NCBI GenBank assembly: GCA_963969365.1
Contig: OZ017753.1
Location: 2,666,001-2,730,000, forward strand
Direction: 5' to 3'
Length of the DNA stretch: 64,000 nt
Origin: Asterochloris sp. CNOR1
Taxonomy: Eukaryota > Chlorophyta > Trebouxiophyceae > Trebouxiales > Trebouxiaceae
How positions within the stretch are numbered: position 1 is the first letter of the stretch; each line of letters starts with the position of its first letter. A program made the translations under genes and the position numbers. Below are positions 36,210-47,235 of this stretch, in pieces. The notes beneath the pieces are model-generated. The model did not search any database. It was not told where the DNA came from and was given only the letters and a program-made list of their open reading frames with translations.

Positions 36210-36424
36210 CCGGATTTGGTAGCAGGCATTGCCGCGGGAAGGTTACAGCCCCATCCGCACCATGTTCGACCCGCGCTGGCAGAAGGGCACGTTCCCCAAT
36301 CGGCAAAGTTGCCCGTGGCCCCTCAGGGTGTGGCTCCCAGCCAGAGGTGATCATCGACAAAGATGCCGCTCCAACAGCTGAGGCAGAGCAGTAGGGGGAC
36401 CTCACAGAGGCACAGTGGGGAATG

Positions 36425-36603
36425 CTCATGCAGATGAGCCTCTGGGCAGTGCCAATGCCCTGGCAGTGCTTGGAGGCGGCATGAGGGTTTTGTCACAGCA
36501 ACCAAGCACTGAACTCTCATGCAGATGAGCCTTTGGGCAGTGCCGATGCCCTGGCAGTGCTTGGAGGCGGCATGAGGGTTTCGTCACGGCAAACAAGCAC
36601 TGT
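36425..36603. repeat. Two-copy 91-bp tandem repeat
   Basis: Copies 36425-36515 and 36516-36603 both begin CTCATGCAGATGAGCCT and contain GCCCTGGCAGTGCTTGGAGG. They differ at only a few positions, so the duplication is young. No protein recognised. Confidence 0.9.
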
Positions 36604-39301
36604 AGGGCGCCTGTGGCAAGCAGGATTGTCCTGAAGGGTCTCGTATGTCCTGCAGCTGTGCTCTGGGTGACTTTGGGCGTTGAAAGCGGCCCTGCTGCCG
36701 TGTTGCAGGCGGCGTGTCTAGGAGAGGCTCACAAGCCACAGCAGCAGGTGACTCCCCTTACAATGTGGCACTCTGCATTTTGCCCACTGCAGGGGCAGGA
36801 GAATATCGAGAGCAGCGGACAGGGCGTTTTGATGAGCATCTCCCGGCCAGCAAGACGTGAGCAGCTTCAGAACTGCGCTCGGCCTGCTTTAAAACTTGCA
36901 CACGCCATCTCCAGCATTACAGTGTTTCGTTTGGCCTGCTGCCCTCATCCAGTCTTGCCTGCACTTCTGGGCAGCCGTCCATCGCTGCAATTGCTGCAAT
37001 CTCCCCATTCCGCCCTACTGTGACCTGTGTTGCAGGATGTTGGCATGTAGCACATTGATGCCCAAGTCTACCCTTATGCACAGCACGCTACCAAGCAGCG
37101 GGCCTGCTGTGAGCTGCGTTTGTTGCTGTGGTGCCTGTGGCACAGACTCACAATTAGCATTGCAAGGGTGCCCCAAGGCCATTGTTTGCGTGACAGCTGC
37201 TTTCCAAACCATGTACAAAGACGGGAGAAGGAGCCTCTGCCACCCAGCAGGGGCTCCACCTCCCATTTCCTCTTCCTGTACAGTGCTTGGATTGGGTTTC
37301 TCACCCAGCAGGGGTGCTAAGCTGCGCATCAACGTCATGGGGCAGGTGGAAGGTCAGCACTTGCTGGCAGCACCTGGCGAGCATGCAGAGACCCTGCTAC
37401 ATACAGCCAGGAGCCTGTTGTGCGGACCATGCGAGGTTGGTTCTGCTTCCTGTCTTCCATTGGTGATCGACTGCAGGTCTTGTGCTGCCTGCATGCAAAG
37501 TGCCTGTCATCTCCTACAGCAGCCAGCTGCAGTGACTGCAGAGTTGTGTCTCAATGCTGAATCCTTATAGCTCAGTCTTACTTGCTGCTGCTGCATGAGG
37601 CGATGGCTGCGCCCCTCAATCACTTCAATGATACGTGCTGCAGAAGCTGACGCATGGCGGGCTGAACAACCAGAGCTGCGCAGCTGCAGCGATGCAAGCC
37701 TGGCAGAGGACATCAGGCGCTTCCTGGTGGGTACTGTCACCGTGTGTGCCATTAGCTGGACCTCACCTCAACTGCTATGCCTGGCACTTGGTGCCCTGCT
37801 ACCTGAAGGAGTGTGGGATGCTTGGTCATGCAGGGGTGCACAGCCCACCTCGGCTGATGTGCGCTGTCTCAAAAGTGGAACATACACCTGGCAAAACATG
37901 GCCTGCTGCGGCCTTGCTGCTGAGAGGTGGTGGGCCAGGGGCACTGCGCTGCTCTGTCATGCCCCACCAGCACCCAGCATGTCGGCAACATGCTCGAGCC
38001 AGTTCACTTTGCTACAACAGCAAGCTTATCACTCTGTTGGCTCCACACCTGCATCCTCACAGCAGGATAGTGATCAGGCAGGTGTACAGCCTTCTTCGGC
38101 TACTGTTCCAGAGGTCCTGGTGGAGCATCCAGACTGTGCATGGCACGCCAGAGCAGAGACAATGTGCAGATGCGCTCTTTGGTAGCTTGCTGTGCTGTTG
38201 GACAATGGCTGGTTTCCAAGGTAGACATGCAACACCTGCATGTGTACTGCTTGTAGGAGACACAGGGTCTGAGGCTGAGCCCCAAGAGATTCCCCCATGT
38301 CAACAGCATGCGTCTGGATTTGGCAAATCTGTACCATGATGTATGCCGCGGGCAGGCTTCAAACATGCAGCCACAACCAACTGGAAAGGGAGGGCAAGTT
38401 TCTGTAGCTCATTGTAAACCTCTTTCCATGCTGTTGCCTGCCCTCCTCTGTCCCCGCAGAGTGTTTGTGTGGACTCCCAGGATCATTTGTGTCAATCGCT
38501 GATGCTGGGCTTCTGCCTCAGTCAGCATGTGTCTGCAGGTCTTCCCGCACTTGAACAGTTTCACACTTAGCCAAGCGTGACACACATCCTCAAAGGACAC
38601 AACCAGCAGTGGCTGTCTGGGTATGAGGAGGCAAATCCACAGGCTGTATCAGAGACATCACTCTGCACGTACTGAACTTAGGTCTCGTGAGTCCAGGGCT
38701 CTGTAGTTGTCTTAAACGCATGGACTTTGAGTTTGGATTCTGCATTTTTAGCATGCCTCCCTTCCCGGGTGGCCTTTCACAAACCATTTGCTGTACTCGA
38801 ATGGCTGCTGTTTCTGGACCACCACCGGCATCGTACCATATGGTGAGGGCATCAAAGTCAGCAGACTTCTTGCTGCACGCTGGGATTTTTGAATATGCTT
38901 ACAGCTGAGCAGTGAATGAAGAGGCATCTGCATCATGGCTCTTTTTGGTGACTTGCAGACCTCTAGGTAGTGTCCTTGGACCTCTAGACAAGCATTGGCA
39001 GCCAGCATTATCAATCAAGCAAGCGGCTTGAGATATGCCACCTGCACAATAGCTACTCGGCTGGGAAAGTTCGCCAGCCTTGCCAGAAATATCAGGCCTG
39101 CATGGGTTGAAGATGCTGCTACCCATCAGGTGACTATGGTAGTTCTTTAGCACAGTGATGAGGCGCCACAGATGGTCGCCATGAGCATCCTCCAGTATTC
39201 TCACCGTCAAGTTGGGATCATCTCTGGCACTTACAGGGTCCTTTAGCCAATGCCAGTGTCAGACTACAGCCTGACCTAGAGTGAGACAGATCAAAGCGCC
39301 A
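36604..39301. other. Gene-poor stretch with one plausible orphan exon
   Basis: No gene recognised in 2.7 kb. The best plus-strand candidate exon is 37644-37726 (CAG acceptor, GTGGGT donor; EADAWRAEQPELRSCSDASL). A frame around 38060-38220 (VYSLLRLLFQRSWWSIQTVH) may belong to the same unidentified gene, giving a possible gene at about 37.3-38.3 kb. The right part, 38.4-39.25 kb, looks lower in GC and carries minus-strand coding-like sequence (separate entry). Confidence 0.35.
38440..39215 (-). other. Decayed orphan coding block, possibly a mobile-element fossil
   Basis: On the minus strand three successive stretches read as protein-like sequence: about 39210-38900 (ILEDAHGDHLWRLITVLKNY, then FNPCRPDISGKAGE), about 38880-38593 (DFDALTIWYDAGGGPETAAI) and about 38600-38440 (Cys/His-containing). 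They look like one broken coding region. No host family is recognised and base composition differs from the neighbours, so a fossil element is possible; family unknown. Confidence 0.35.
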
Positions 39302-42300
39302 ATGCTGGCAAATCAGCTGCAGGCCACGCCCTGCATGGTTCAAATTGCAGCCAAGGGGCGGGTCAGCGTGGCTGTGCAGACTAGACAGCAGTCAGGGGCC
39401 CTTGCCTCCTCCAGATGTGAGCTGTGTGGAGCCAGGAACAGGAGTCTGCTGAGCCGCAAGCAGAGGCTTGCACGGCGATGCAGAGCTGCTGGCCGGGGCG
39501 TGTGGGCAGCTCAGCAGCCTGTGATGGCGCCCAGGTGAGGCTCCACCCCAGCCCTGGGTGCAGTTCTTCCCTGCGTCTGCTGCATGCCCTAATGCAGCGC
39601 CCGATCATGCAATGCAGAACGCAGGACATGGCCGGCGATCCTTTTGGCCTGCTGCTCCGGCAGCGAATTGTCTTCCTGGGTGGCGAGGTGAGGCGTTCTT
39701 TGCCTGGCCCCCTTCACCACCCGCAGGAACCTCAGCAGGCCACATAGTGCATGTTGCTGTTACTGCTGACGTCAACTGCAGAGGCAAAATTTGCAAGCAC
39801 TGCTGGTGCCTGCAGGTGAATGATTTTGCAGCAGATGCCATTGTCAGCCAGCTGCTCCTGCTGGACTCCCAGGATCCCAAGAAGGTCAGCAGACTGATCG
39901 TTGGTGGCTAATGTTGTCATTGGATGTTTACCCCTGGCACGACTGAAGGCATGTCCTCTTTGCCTTTGGGCCATTGCGGTCTTTCCCCTCCTGAGCATGC
40001 AGACGTGCTGCTTGAGCAGCGCACCAAGCCCCGCTCAGGAGGGCCGGCAGGGCAACGCCTGAACTGCTGCAACACCGCATGGTGCTGGTGGCTGCAGGAG
40101 ATCAAGCTTTTCATCAACTCTCCAGGAGGTTCTGTCACTGCAGGCATGGGCATCTACGATGCCATGCAGGTGAGGCACACAATCCCTCATATGAAAATGG
40201 CATATGATGCCTGCCCAGGTCAACATCATACTGCAGCTGCCCGAACCTCAATGGGTTCATGAGCTGTCGTGCCGCCTGCACTGCCGGGGGTATGCTCTGT
40301 ACTTCTGCTTGTGGCAGGTGCCTGGGCCGCTGCAGACTGTAGGCCGCACCCCCTGACTTCCCTTGACAGTATCCTGCCCGTTGTCCCTGCATGCAGATGT
40401 GCAGAGCCCCGCTGCACACGTACTGCTTCGGCCTGGCTGCCTCCATGGGCGCTTTTCTTCTGGGAGCTGGCGTCAAGGGCCACAGGTGAGGGTCGATGCA
40501 TTGATTGTTGGGGCAACACCCCTACACCCTCTGCAGACCTGGGGCTGGGAGTCAAGGGCCACAGGTGAGTGTAGGTGCCGCGCGTTGTTTTTCTGCCATG
40601 TCTTTGGCATGACGTTCACATGCATAAACAGTAAAGACCAGGCACAGTGACATCAGCAACCTCTCAATTTAGAGACCTCATGCATCTGGCAGAGCAAATG
40701 CCCCTGCACCATTTGAATAACTACAGACCTGGGGCTGGGGTTCAACAGCCACAGGCGAGGGCCCCTGCTGCACATTGGTACAGTCAAGGGCCACAGGCAA
40801 GGGCCTCTGCGGCATTTGGTACAGCAAATGCGCTGGCATAGCTGGTGCAATGCTTGCACACCTGCAGTGCAAGTCTGCTCAGCCTGTGAGGCCATGCGAG
40901 ACCCTCAGGGCACACCGCCAAGGCTCTCCATTGCTGACTGAATGCTGCTTTCATTGGAGTGCCTCAGCCTGCTAGCCGTGGACAATTAGGTCATCTGGCA
41001 GCAGGTGCCAAAGTAGCTGCATGAAAAGACATGCATCTCCTGTGCAGTGCTGCAGCGCCTGGCCCTGATCTTAAAGATCAGTCCTTGCTCAGGAGACAAC
41101 ATTGCTGCAGGTGTGTCTAGCATGCCCAATGCCTGCACTATGATGCACGGTGCCCTTTCAGGTGACAGCAACACCTGAAAGGCAGACCCGGTTGCTCCAG
41201 GCACAAGTTGCTCCACGGGGCGCATCTATCAGCCCCTGCAATCTGCCAGCTGATGGCAGGCCTTTGTTTTGCCTGAAGCATTGGCCCCATAGCTACAGGC
41301 ACAGCATAACAAACCACGCATCATGACTCACCAGCTCCTGGGAGATGCCAGCAGCTCCTGAATTGCAAAAAACCCCGCTGCTGCAGGTGTAGCATGCCCG
41401 ACGCACGCATCATCATTCATCAGCTCCTGGGAGGTGCCAGCAGCTCCTGAATCGCTAATCCCACTGCTGCAGGTATAGCATGCCCAACGCACGCATAATG
41501 ATTCACCAGCCCCTGGGAGGCGCCAGCGGGCAGGCCGTGGACATTGAGATCCAGGCCAAGGAGATCATGTACCACAAGGCCAACCTCAATCGCATCATGG
41601 CAGACTATTGTGGCCAGCCCATTGAGCAGGTGAGCTTGTACCTGTGCCTGGTGTGCCACAGATAGGATCATGGCAGACCACTGAGGCCACACCAATACAA
41701 GAGGTAAAGCAGATCACCAACTCTTAAATCACAGGCCTCAGTGCTGTGCTTCTGCTGGGCAACAAACATGAAGCCAGTCTTGACAGAGTCTTCTCAAGCT
41801 CACACACATTGGGCTGGCCACAGACTTGGCCGCCTTTTGTGGACAGCTTGCTGCATGCCTTGCCAGTGCTGCCAAGTACTGTTTCATCTGCATTTCATGT
41901 TGATAGCATGCATCAAGCTGTGACTGCCAGGGCGAGGAGCCTGCACAGACCTTCAAAAGCTGGGGTGCCACCTGTCAAACCCGTTGGGCTGTGCCTTGCC
42001 AGCCTGTTGTCGTCCCTCCTCTCAGATACCGTGCAATGCTGAATTTTTCTGGGTGGAGTGGACATGCTGTATCATGCTGCCACACAATGACATGCACACC
42101 CCTCAGCTGTAAGCGTGCACTGGCAGCCACACTGGCAACCTGGCTTGCTGCAGCCTGCATGGGGCTGACACAGCGGCAGCCATGTCCCTTCACAAGCTGC
42201 TAGGTACCAGAAGGTGCTAAATTGTCGCAAAAGATAACCTAGCCAGACCTGCATTCCCTGCAGATTGAGGAGGACACAGATCGTGACAGATACATGTCCC

Positions 42301-42651
42301 CCCTGGAGGCCAAGCGCTATGGCATCATTGACCACATCATCGGTGGCGATGAGGCTGGCTTTGCCATCAAGGGCTCCACCCATGACTTCCCCAAGACCAA
42401 GGAGGAGTATGTCAACTGGGTGAGTGGCTGCCGATACAGCAGTGTCTGCAGTCTGCCCGGTGGTGCCAGCATGCCAGCAGTCAGCATAGTGTGCATCATC
42501 AAGCTCTTGTTGGGGACCTGCCAATACTGGCCTACCTTGGGCCCAAATGCCCCTCATGCTGCAGGGTGACTTTGACGAGGACGGCAGCCAGGGCAGCAGA
42601 TTCCGTGGAAAGCCTCTAGAGCCGTACACAAAGCCTCTGGCAGATGAATGA
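39302..42651 (+). CDS. CLPP: Plastid ATP-dependent Clp protease proteolytic subunit
   Basis: Serine protease subunit of the stromal Clp complex, degrading unfolded or tagged proteins with a Clp/HSP100 chaperone. Eight exons (39302-39534, 39618-39687, 39816-39884, 40098-40169, 40397-40485, 41473-41629, 42264-42419, 42565-42651) sum to 933 bases, 310 residues. The first exon is a long basic, Ser/Ala/Gln-rich transit peptide. The core follows family order: [45 protein letters not shown], catalytic Ser in [12 protein letters not shown], catalytic His in [10 protein letters not shown], the handle helix, and the catalytic Asp segment [19 protein letters not shown] with GIIDHII. All three catalytic residues are present, so this is a ClpP and not an inactive ClpR. 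The start chosen is the first in-frame ATG. Introns 5 and 6 are unusual (repeats). Which numbered ClpP it is cannot be told. Confidence 0.92.
40530..40800 (+). repeat. Three intronic copies of the ClpP exon-5 end and donor
   Basis: Exon 5 ends GGCGTCAAGGGCCACAG|GTGAGG at 40485. In the following intron the same boundary recurs at about 40530-40570 (GTCAAGGGCCACAG|GTGAGT), 40721-40760 (TTCAACAGCCACAG|GCGAGG) and 40777-40800 (GTCAAGGGCCACAG|GCAAGG). The first copy keeps an intact GT donor; the others have GC. They are tandem duplications of the exon end in progressive decay. Confidence 0.8.
41291..41472 (+). repeat. Two pseudo-exon copies of the ClpP exon-6 start
   Basis: Upstream of the real exon 6 (41473, codons for [18 protein letters not shown]) lie two degenerate copies: 41375-41458, with a TGCAG acceptor and in-frame [18 protein letters not shown] then a stop, and 41291-41366, more decayed. 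Both copies contain the catalytic-histidine segment. Confidence 0.85.
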
Positions 42652-42851
42652 ATTCTGCATGCAGGCTGCTTAGTGCCTACTTGTATGCTATGTCTTGTGT
42701 TACATGGGCATCATTGATATTGCCAAAAGTCTGCTCAGAGGGTGAAAAGGGCAAAAAATCATATGAAGGCAGCCAATCACATTGCGCAGGCCTGGATTTG
42801 ACTGGGCAGACTGGAAAGACCAGCCGGCAAGCACCAATTACAGAGGCCCTT

Positions 42852-45084
42852 CTACTTAAGGAAGGGGAGGGAGACACCGTTGGTTGCTGTAGAACAGACA
42901 GGTGGGTATCAGCATTTGGAAGAGCACTTTGGAATATTGGAGTGAAGGAGGGCCATACAGCAAATACAACAAGATTGGGCAACTCACCAAAGTTCACGCG
43001 AGCTGGGTGTGCCACGTGGTCAAACAGGTTGTCAATGGGGCCCTTGCCTGTGGCTGCGTACTGTGCAAAGAAACCCAAAATGGCCAGCCTGTGCACAAAC
43101 AGTCAGGTACTGTCAGTCAGGTCAGGGATCTGGGCTCCAGAGAGGTTTAATGGAGCATGCAGCAGCAGCGCAAGTGCAGCAAGCTGTGGCTAAGAGCTGG
43201 TCTGAGGGCAGCTCAGAGCATGCAGGAGCAGTACATCTGCAACATGCTGTCTGCCGCTTACATGGCCAACCGCCCGTTCTTGATCTCCTTGACCTTGTAT
43301 GTGTTCAGGGCCTTCTCATTGCCCTTGCTGAAGCCTGCATGCAGGAGAGAGGATCAGCCACATCAGCTCTGAGCTTTCCACGGAGGTGCACTAGCAGTCA
43401 GAGCTGCCTCACATGCCTAACACCAGCGTATATCAAAGTGCAGCAGTAGAGCAACCATGCTGAGGGGGTAAGGCAGCTTGTTGAAGAACGCCATCAACTG
43501 CACATGTGCGCTCTACAAGAAGGACCATCCAGGCTGCCTGCTGGAAGCATGGCTGCTGAGGAAGTATGCCAAGAGTGCCAGTGCCTCAGCAGTTGTCACC
43601 CATGGGGTCAAACACGCCACCAGGGTATCCATTGCTCTGGCCCTTGAGGCCGTCGGTGAGGCCTAGGAAGGAGCCGTCGCCCTGGCTTCCGGGGTTCTTG
43701 AAGTCTGCCCAGCGCTTGCCCTCCACCCAGCCAGTCATCAGGATCTGAACAAAGATCATGGAGCCTGCAGGTGGCAGTGGACAGTTTGCGAGAGTGGGCT
43801 CAGCAGCACCTGTCACCTTTGCACTTCCACGTGCAGCAGTCCGCATGGGTGCATAGCATGGTTAGGGAGCCCAAGGGGGTGAAGGCTGAGCTGCCTGGGG
43901 GTGAGGCCGCAGAGCAACGAGGCCGCACTGCCTCGAGAGGCCGACGGCACTGCTGGAGCCCAGCCCTGCTCAAGGTTGAGTAGACAGCAGCCACCAAGAC
44001 ACAGGCACACGAGGCAAACACAGCACTGCGGTGCTACACTTGAGGCAGTAGTGAGGCTCACCCAGGGGGAAGGACTTGTGGTTCTCAATCCACACCTTGC
44101 CGGCCACAGGCCACTCTGGCAGGTTTGGCAGGGCGCCAATCTTTGACAGCAGCTGCAGGCATTGACAAGCTGGTGAGCAGATGGTGGGAGTGGCGAGCAG
44201 TGCAAGGGGCTCACGCCCAGCTGAGGAGCGGCCAGTGCAACGCTCACTCACCCCTGGGATCACGATGCCCGCTGCTGCAGTCATGGCCAGGCGGCTGTGG
44301 ACCAGCTCTGCCTGCTGGAACCACCTCAGCGCCTCAGGATCGGCACCCAGCTTCAGAGGGTCAAACCTGCCAGGCACACATACGTCAGGGTTTGCAGTAG
44401 GCTTAACCAGCAGACTTGCTCTGCCAAGGCTGACACAGAGGCAAACACAGCACACAGCCTCTGTGATCGCCAAAGGCTGAGCAAAGGTGAGTGCTCACCC
44501 GTAGTCGCCAGGCAGGCTACCGTCCAGGTGCTTGGGAGACTCACCCCCAGGGTACCTGCAATCAAGCTTCTCATCTGAGGGTGTTGTATGCATGTGTTTT
44601 GTAGCAAAGACGCTGACAGACACGCAATTGCTGCAGCAGGCAGAGGCAGCAGGCAGGCGGCCCATTCATCATGTTTGTGACAAGCTGCACTGGCAGTGTC
44701 AGTTGTTTGGCAGTGACGCTTGGCTCACCACAGCTGCTTGGCTGCTGCGTGCACGGTCATGCCCCTCCGGGCAGCCTGCACAGCAGCATGATTCACATCT
44801 TAAGCTGGCGGTGCCAGCTCTTCTGGCAGACACACTGGCAATGCCACATCTCCACCAGAGGCAGTGGGCATCCCTGCAAAGAGACGCATGATGGGCAGAA
44901 TTAGGACAGGCTCCCAGCGCAATCAGGGAACCAGCCCCAGCCTGTGGCTGATCTGCTGGTCCCCTTCCGGTGCCCAACGGAATCCCTGAAACCCGCTGGT
45001 CACCTTGCCAGTGCTCCTGGCCGGAATGCGGACGGCCTGCCCGCACAGACCTGCACATGGCTGCTGGAGCAGAGCGGCGTTCAT
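42852..45084 (-). CDS. LHCA: Light-harvesting chlorophyll a/b protein, LHCA type
   Basis: Thylakoid antenna protein, most likely of photosystem I. Nine exons (45004-45084, 44729-44775, 44499-44555, 44252-44366, 44062-44152, 43600-43764, 43262-43334, 42988-43088, 42852-42886) sum to 765 bases, 254 residues, all phases matching. Exons 1-2 are the transit peptide (MNAALLQQPCAGLCGQAVRI). Mature landmarks: LDGSLPGDYGFDPLKLGADP, helix B with the ExxHxR motif (AELVHSRLAM), helix C (MIFVQILMTGWVEGKRWADF), the loop GYPGGVFDPMG, and helix A with VKEIKNGRLAMLAILGFFAQ, then the C-terminal FATNGVSLPFL. Chlorophyll-binding Glu/Arg residues are present. It is divergently transcribed from another LHC gene. 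The ClpP gene converges on it, with 200 bases between stop codons. I cannot assign the LHCA number. Confidence 0.9.
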
Positions 45085-45260
45085 GGTCCTCTGTGAGTTG
45101 ACGCGATGCCTTGAGAGGGACAAGGGCGCAACACAACAGAAGAAACAGCTCAGGATCCGGGTCGGGGCTACAGAAACTCTCTTTATCTCGAAGAGATCTT
45201 GTGCCCTACCCTCAACCCGCAGTGTCAGCTCTCTGATCCAGCGATCTCTGTGTCTGCACC
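45085..45260. promoter_or_regulatory. 176-bp bidirectional LHC promoter
   Basis: The start codons of the two divergent LHC genes are only 176 bases apart, so this segment must hold both 5' untranslated regions and promoters. It contains CTCTTTATCTCGAAGAGATC (about 45178-45197), which includes a short dyad. No TATA box is obvious. Confidence 0.75.
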
Positions 45261-47036
45261 ATGATGGCCCTGCAGAGCCAGCTGCTGAAGCCGACTCAGG
45301 CCGTTCGCTGCACTCGGTCAAGCCGCTTCCTGGGCGGCAGGACCGTCAGCAGGGTGTGCAATGGCAGCCGTGTGAACGCCAGCAAGGTTGGCAACTGGCT
45401 CCCAGGCAGTGACACCCCAGAGTACCTGGATGAGCTGCCAGCGTGAGTGGGTATTGCTTGGTGGGCTGTGCCTGATGAGGGAGTGCAGGAGAGGCACTTT
45501 TTGTGCAGTGCCTGTGCACCTTGTTATGCCCTCATGACAGCGCATGCTGAACCCACCGTCTGGCTGACCCCCCACCTGTCCTTTGCTGCAGGTCTTATGG
45601 CTTTGACCCCCTCGGTGAGACTAGATGCCAGGCTGCAGTATGGGCATGGCCTAAACTCGACAACAGCTGTGATGCCATGGACATCACTATTTCCCCAGCA
45701 GTGCATGTCTGATTATCAGCGCCCTTCCCTGTGTTGTCCCCTGCAGGTTTGGCAGCCCCAGCAGACGTGCGCAGCAGGTTCCAGGAGGCTGAGCTGATTC
45801 ACTCTCGCTGGGCCATGGCTGGCGTGGCCGGCATTCTGGCAGTGGAGCTGCTGGGCCAGGGCAACTGGATCAGCGCCCAGACATGGGTACGCAGACCCTG
45901 CAGCTGTCCTGCGCAGCATCTTGTCTTTGCACATCGTGCCAGCAGTGGAATCGCTGGGCCAGGGCAAATGCCCAACATGGATGTGCATTCCCTGCAGCTG
46001 TGCTGCGCAGTGTCTTGCCTCTGGGGATTATTCTGGTAGTGGATGCCGCCAGTGTGACTGGACCAAGCCTACAAAGCAACTTGCAATGCCATCTGAGGGC
46101 CTTCTCTTGCTGGTGTATTGCTCACTGCACCTGCCGAGAGCTGGCCTTTACTGGCAGCGACTGTAGGCCTCTGCCCTGCTGCATTCCTGCATACACAGTG
46201 GCATAGCTCGCACCGCTGACACTGGGCAGGGCGTGTGAACTCATCACGCTGTCTGTGTGCTGCAGGCACGTGAGGGGAGCACACCCTCCTACATGGGTGT
46301 CCCCATCCCCCTGAACTTCGGCGCGGTGCTGGCCATTGTAAGTGCTCACGTCTGCATCATTGCAACTCTCATGCAGCTGCTGTGGCACTGCCGACTCTCC
46401 CGGTATGATGAAGTCTGAATGGCGATGCAGAACTTCATCCTCATTGGGGGTGCTGAGGCACAGCGGAATGCCGAGTCGGATGACGAGAAGAGGAAGTACC
46501 CTGGTGAGTCAAGCTCTGATGTCGCACTTGTTTCTGTGAGCTGCATGCCCATTGAGGTGCACCTGCCTGCCTGCAGGTGGTGCCTTCGACCCTCTGGGCT
46601 GGTCAAAGGTGGGTGCTACCTGAAGCTCCGAGAACATTCATCACAGCCTGTCATAAGCAGGCCTGACTGCTTGCCTCTGTGCAGGGCAACCTGGAGGACC
46701 TGAAGGTCAAGGAGCTCAAGAACGGCAGACTTGCCATGTGGGTCGCACACGCTGCACATTCTTTGCTCTCATGTCCGCTCAAGAACCCGGTCTGGAACCT
46801 ACAATCCTCTGCTGGTCTGCAGGACCGCTTTCCTTGGCTTTGTGGCACAGTACGGCGCAACTGGCAAGGGCCCTCTGGCGAACCTGGGTGACCACCTGGC
46901 AAACCCCTGGACAAACAACTTTGTGAGTGGCAATGAGCTCTGTCTTTGTGAGCAGTGATGTGAACCTGTGCTTCACTAAGCTGGCTTCATTCTGTTGCAG
47001 GCCACCAATGGTATCAGCATTCCAGGATTGTCTTGA
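45261..47036 (+). CDS. LHCA: Light-harvesting chlorophyll a/b protein, LHCA type (second)
   Basis: Photosystem I-type antenna protein. Nine exons (45261-45442, 45592-45614, 45747-45886, 46266-46337, 46431-46503, 46577-46608, 46685-46737, 46823-46922, 47001-47036) sum to 711 bases, 236 residues. The transit peptide starts MMALQSQLLKPTQAVRCTRS (the next codon is also ATG). Mature landmarks: GNWLPGSDTPEYLDELPASY, GFDPLGLAAP, helix B (AELIHSRWAMAGVAGILAVE), NWISAQTWAREG, a shortened helix C region (NFILIGGAEAQRNAESDDE), YPGGAFDPLGWSKG, helix A (KVKELKNGRLAMTAFLGFVA) and FATNGISIPGLS. The intron inside the RLA-M codon is at the same position and phase as in the minus-strand neighbour. NGISIPGLS-type C termini are typical of green-algal Lhca proteins (recalled). 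Expression is presumably light-regulated with its partner. Confidence 0.9.
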
Positions 47037-47235
47037 GCTGAACATGCTGTCTGAGAGATCAACGGATCATCATTACCATTTTTGAGGAAAGTTACCTCTC
47101 CCCCCCACCCACTTCTTCATGCAGCACATTGCTGACCAACCTGTAAAACAGCATGTGACACTTTCTGGAGTGGCAAGGCCCGGGAACGGATTGATAGTCA
47201 GAAAACAAACCGCCAAAACCTGGAACGCTGCTTTC

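Larger units (their letters stand above)
32811..36300 (+). pseudogene. EXO1: EXO1-like (FEN-family) nuclease gene, eroding
   Basis: Relative of exonuclease 1, the 5'-3' nuclease of mismatch repair and resection. Pieces in order: MGIQ at 32811, then in a shifted frame LLPCLALVHLETFCGRWIGI and DLAVLWLHN (family: MGIQGLLP...VD..WLH); exon 32990-33065 ending EETGIKPI; about 33153-33191 VVFNGGSLPAKEQ (family VFDGG.LP.K); exon 33429-33621 with EYIVSPYNADSQLTHLSL (family VAPYEADAQL); 34372 onward LTEDGDQVALGFPMALFKID (family TEDSDL..G....FK.D); exon from 35154 LAGCDFLPSIE; about 35281-35431 related to the helical clamp. The reading frame changes after MGIQ and twice near 35240-35281. Two acidic active-site positions are Asn (VFDGG to VFNGG; YEAD to YNAD), so even translated it should not be a normal nuclease. 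Several splice phases still match, so decay is recent or the gene is fast-evolving; assembly error is possible. Confidence 0.65.

Noticed and set aside
47119-47235. Upstream start for the STI1-domain protein
   Set aside because: Using it requires retaining intron 1; the ATG at 47236 gives an exon whose phase matches exon 2.
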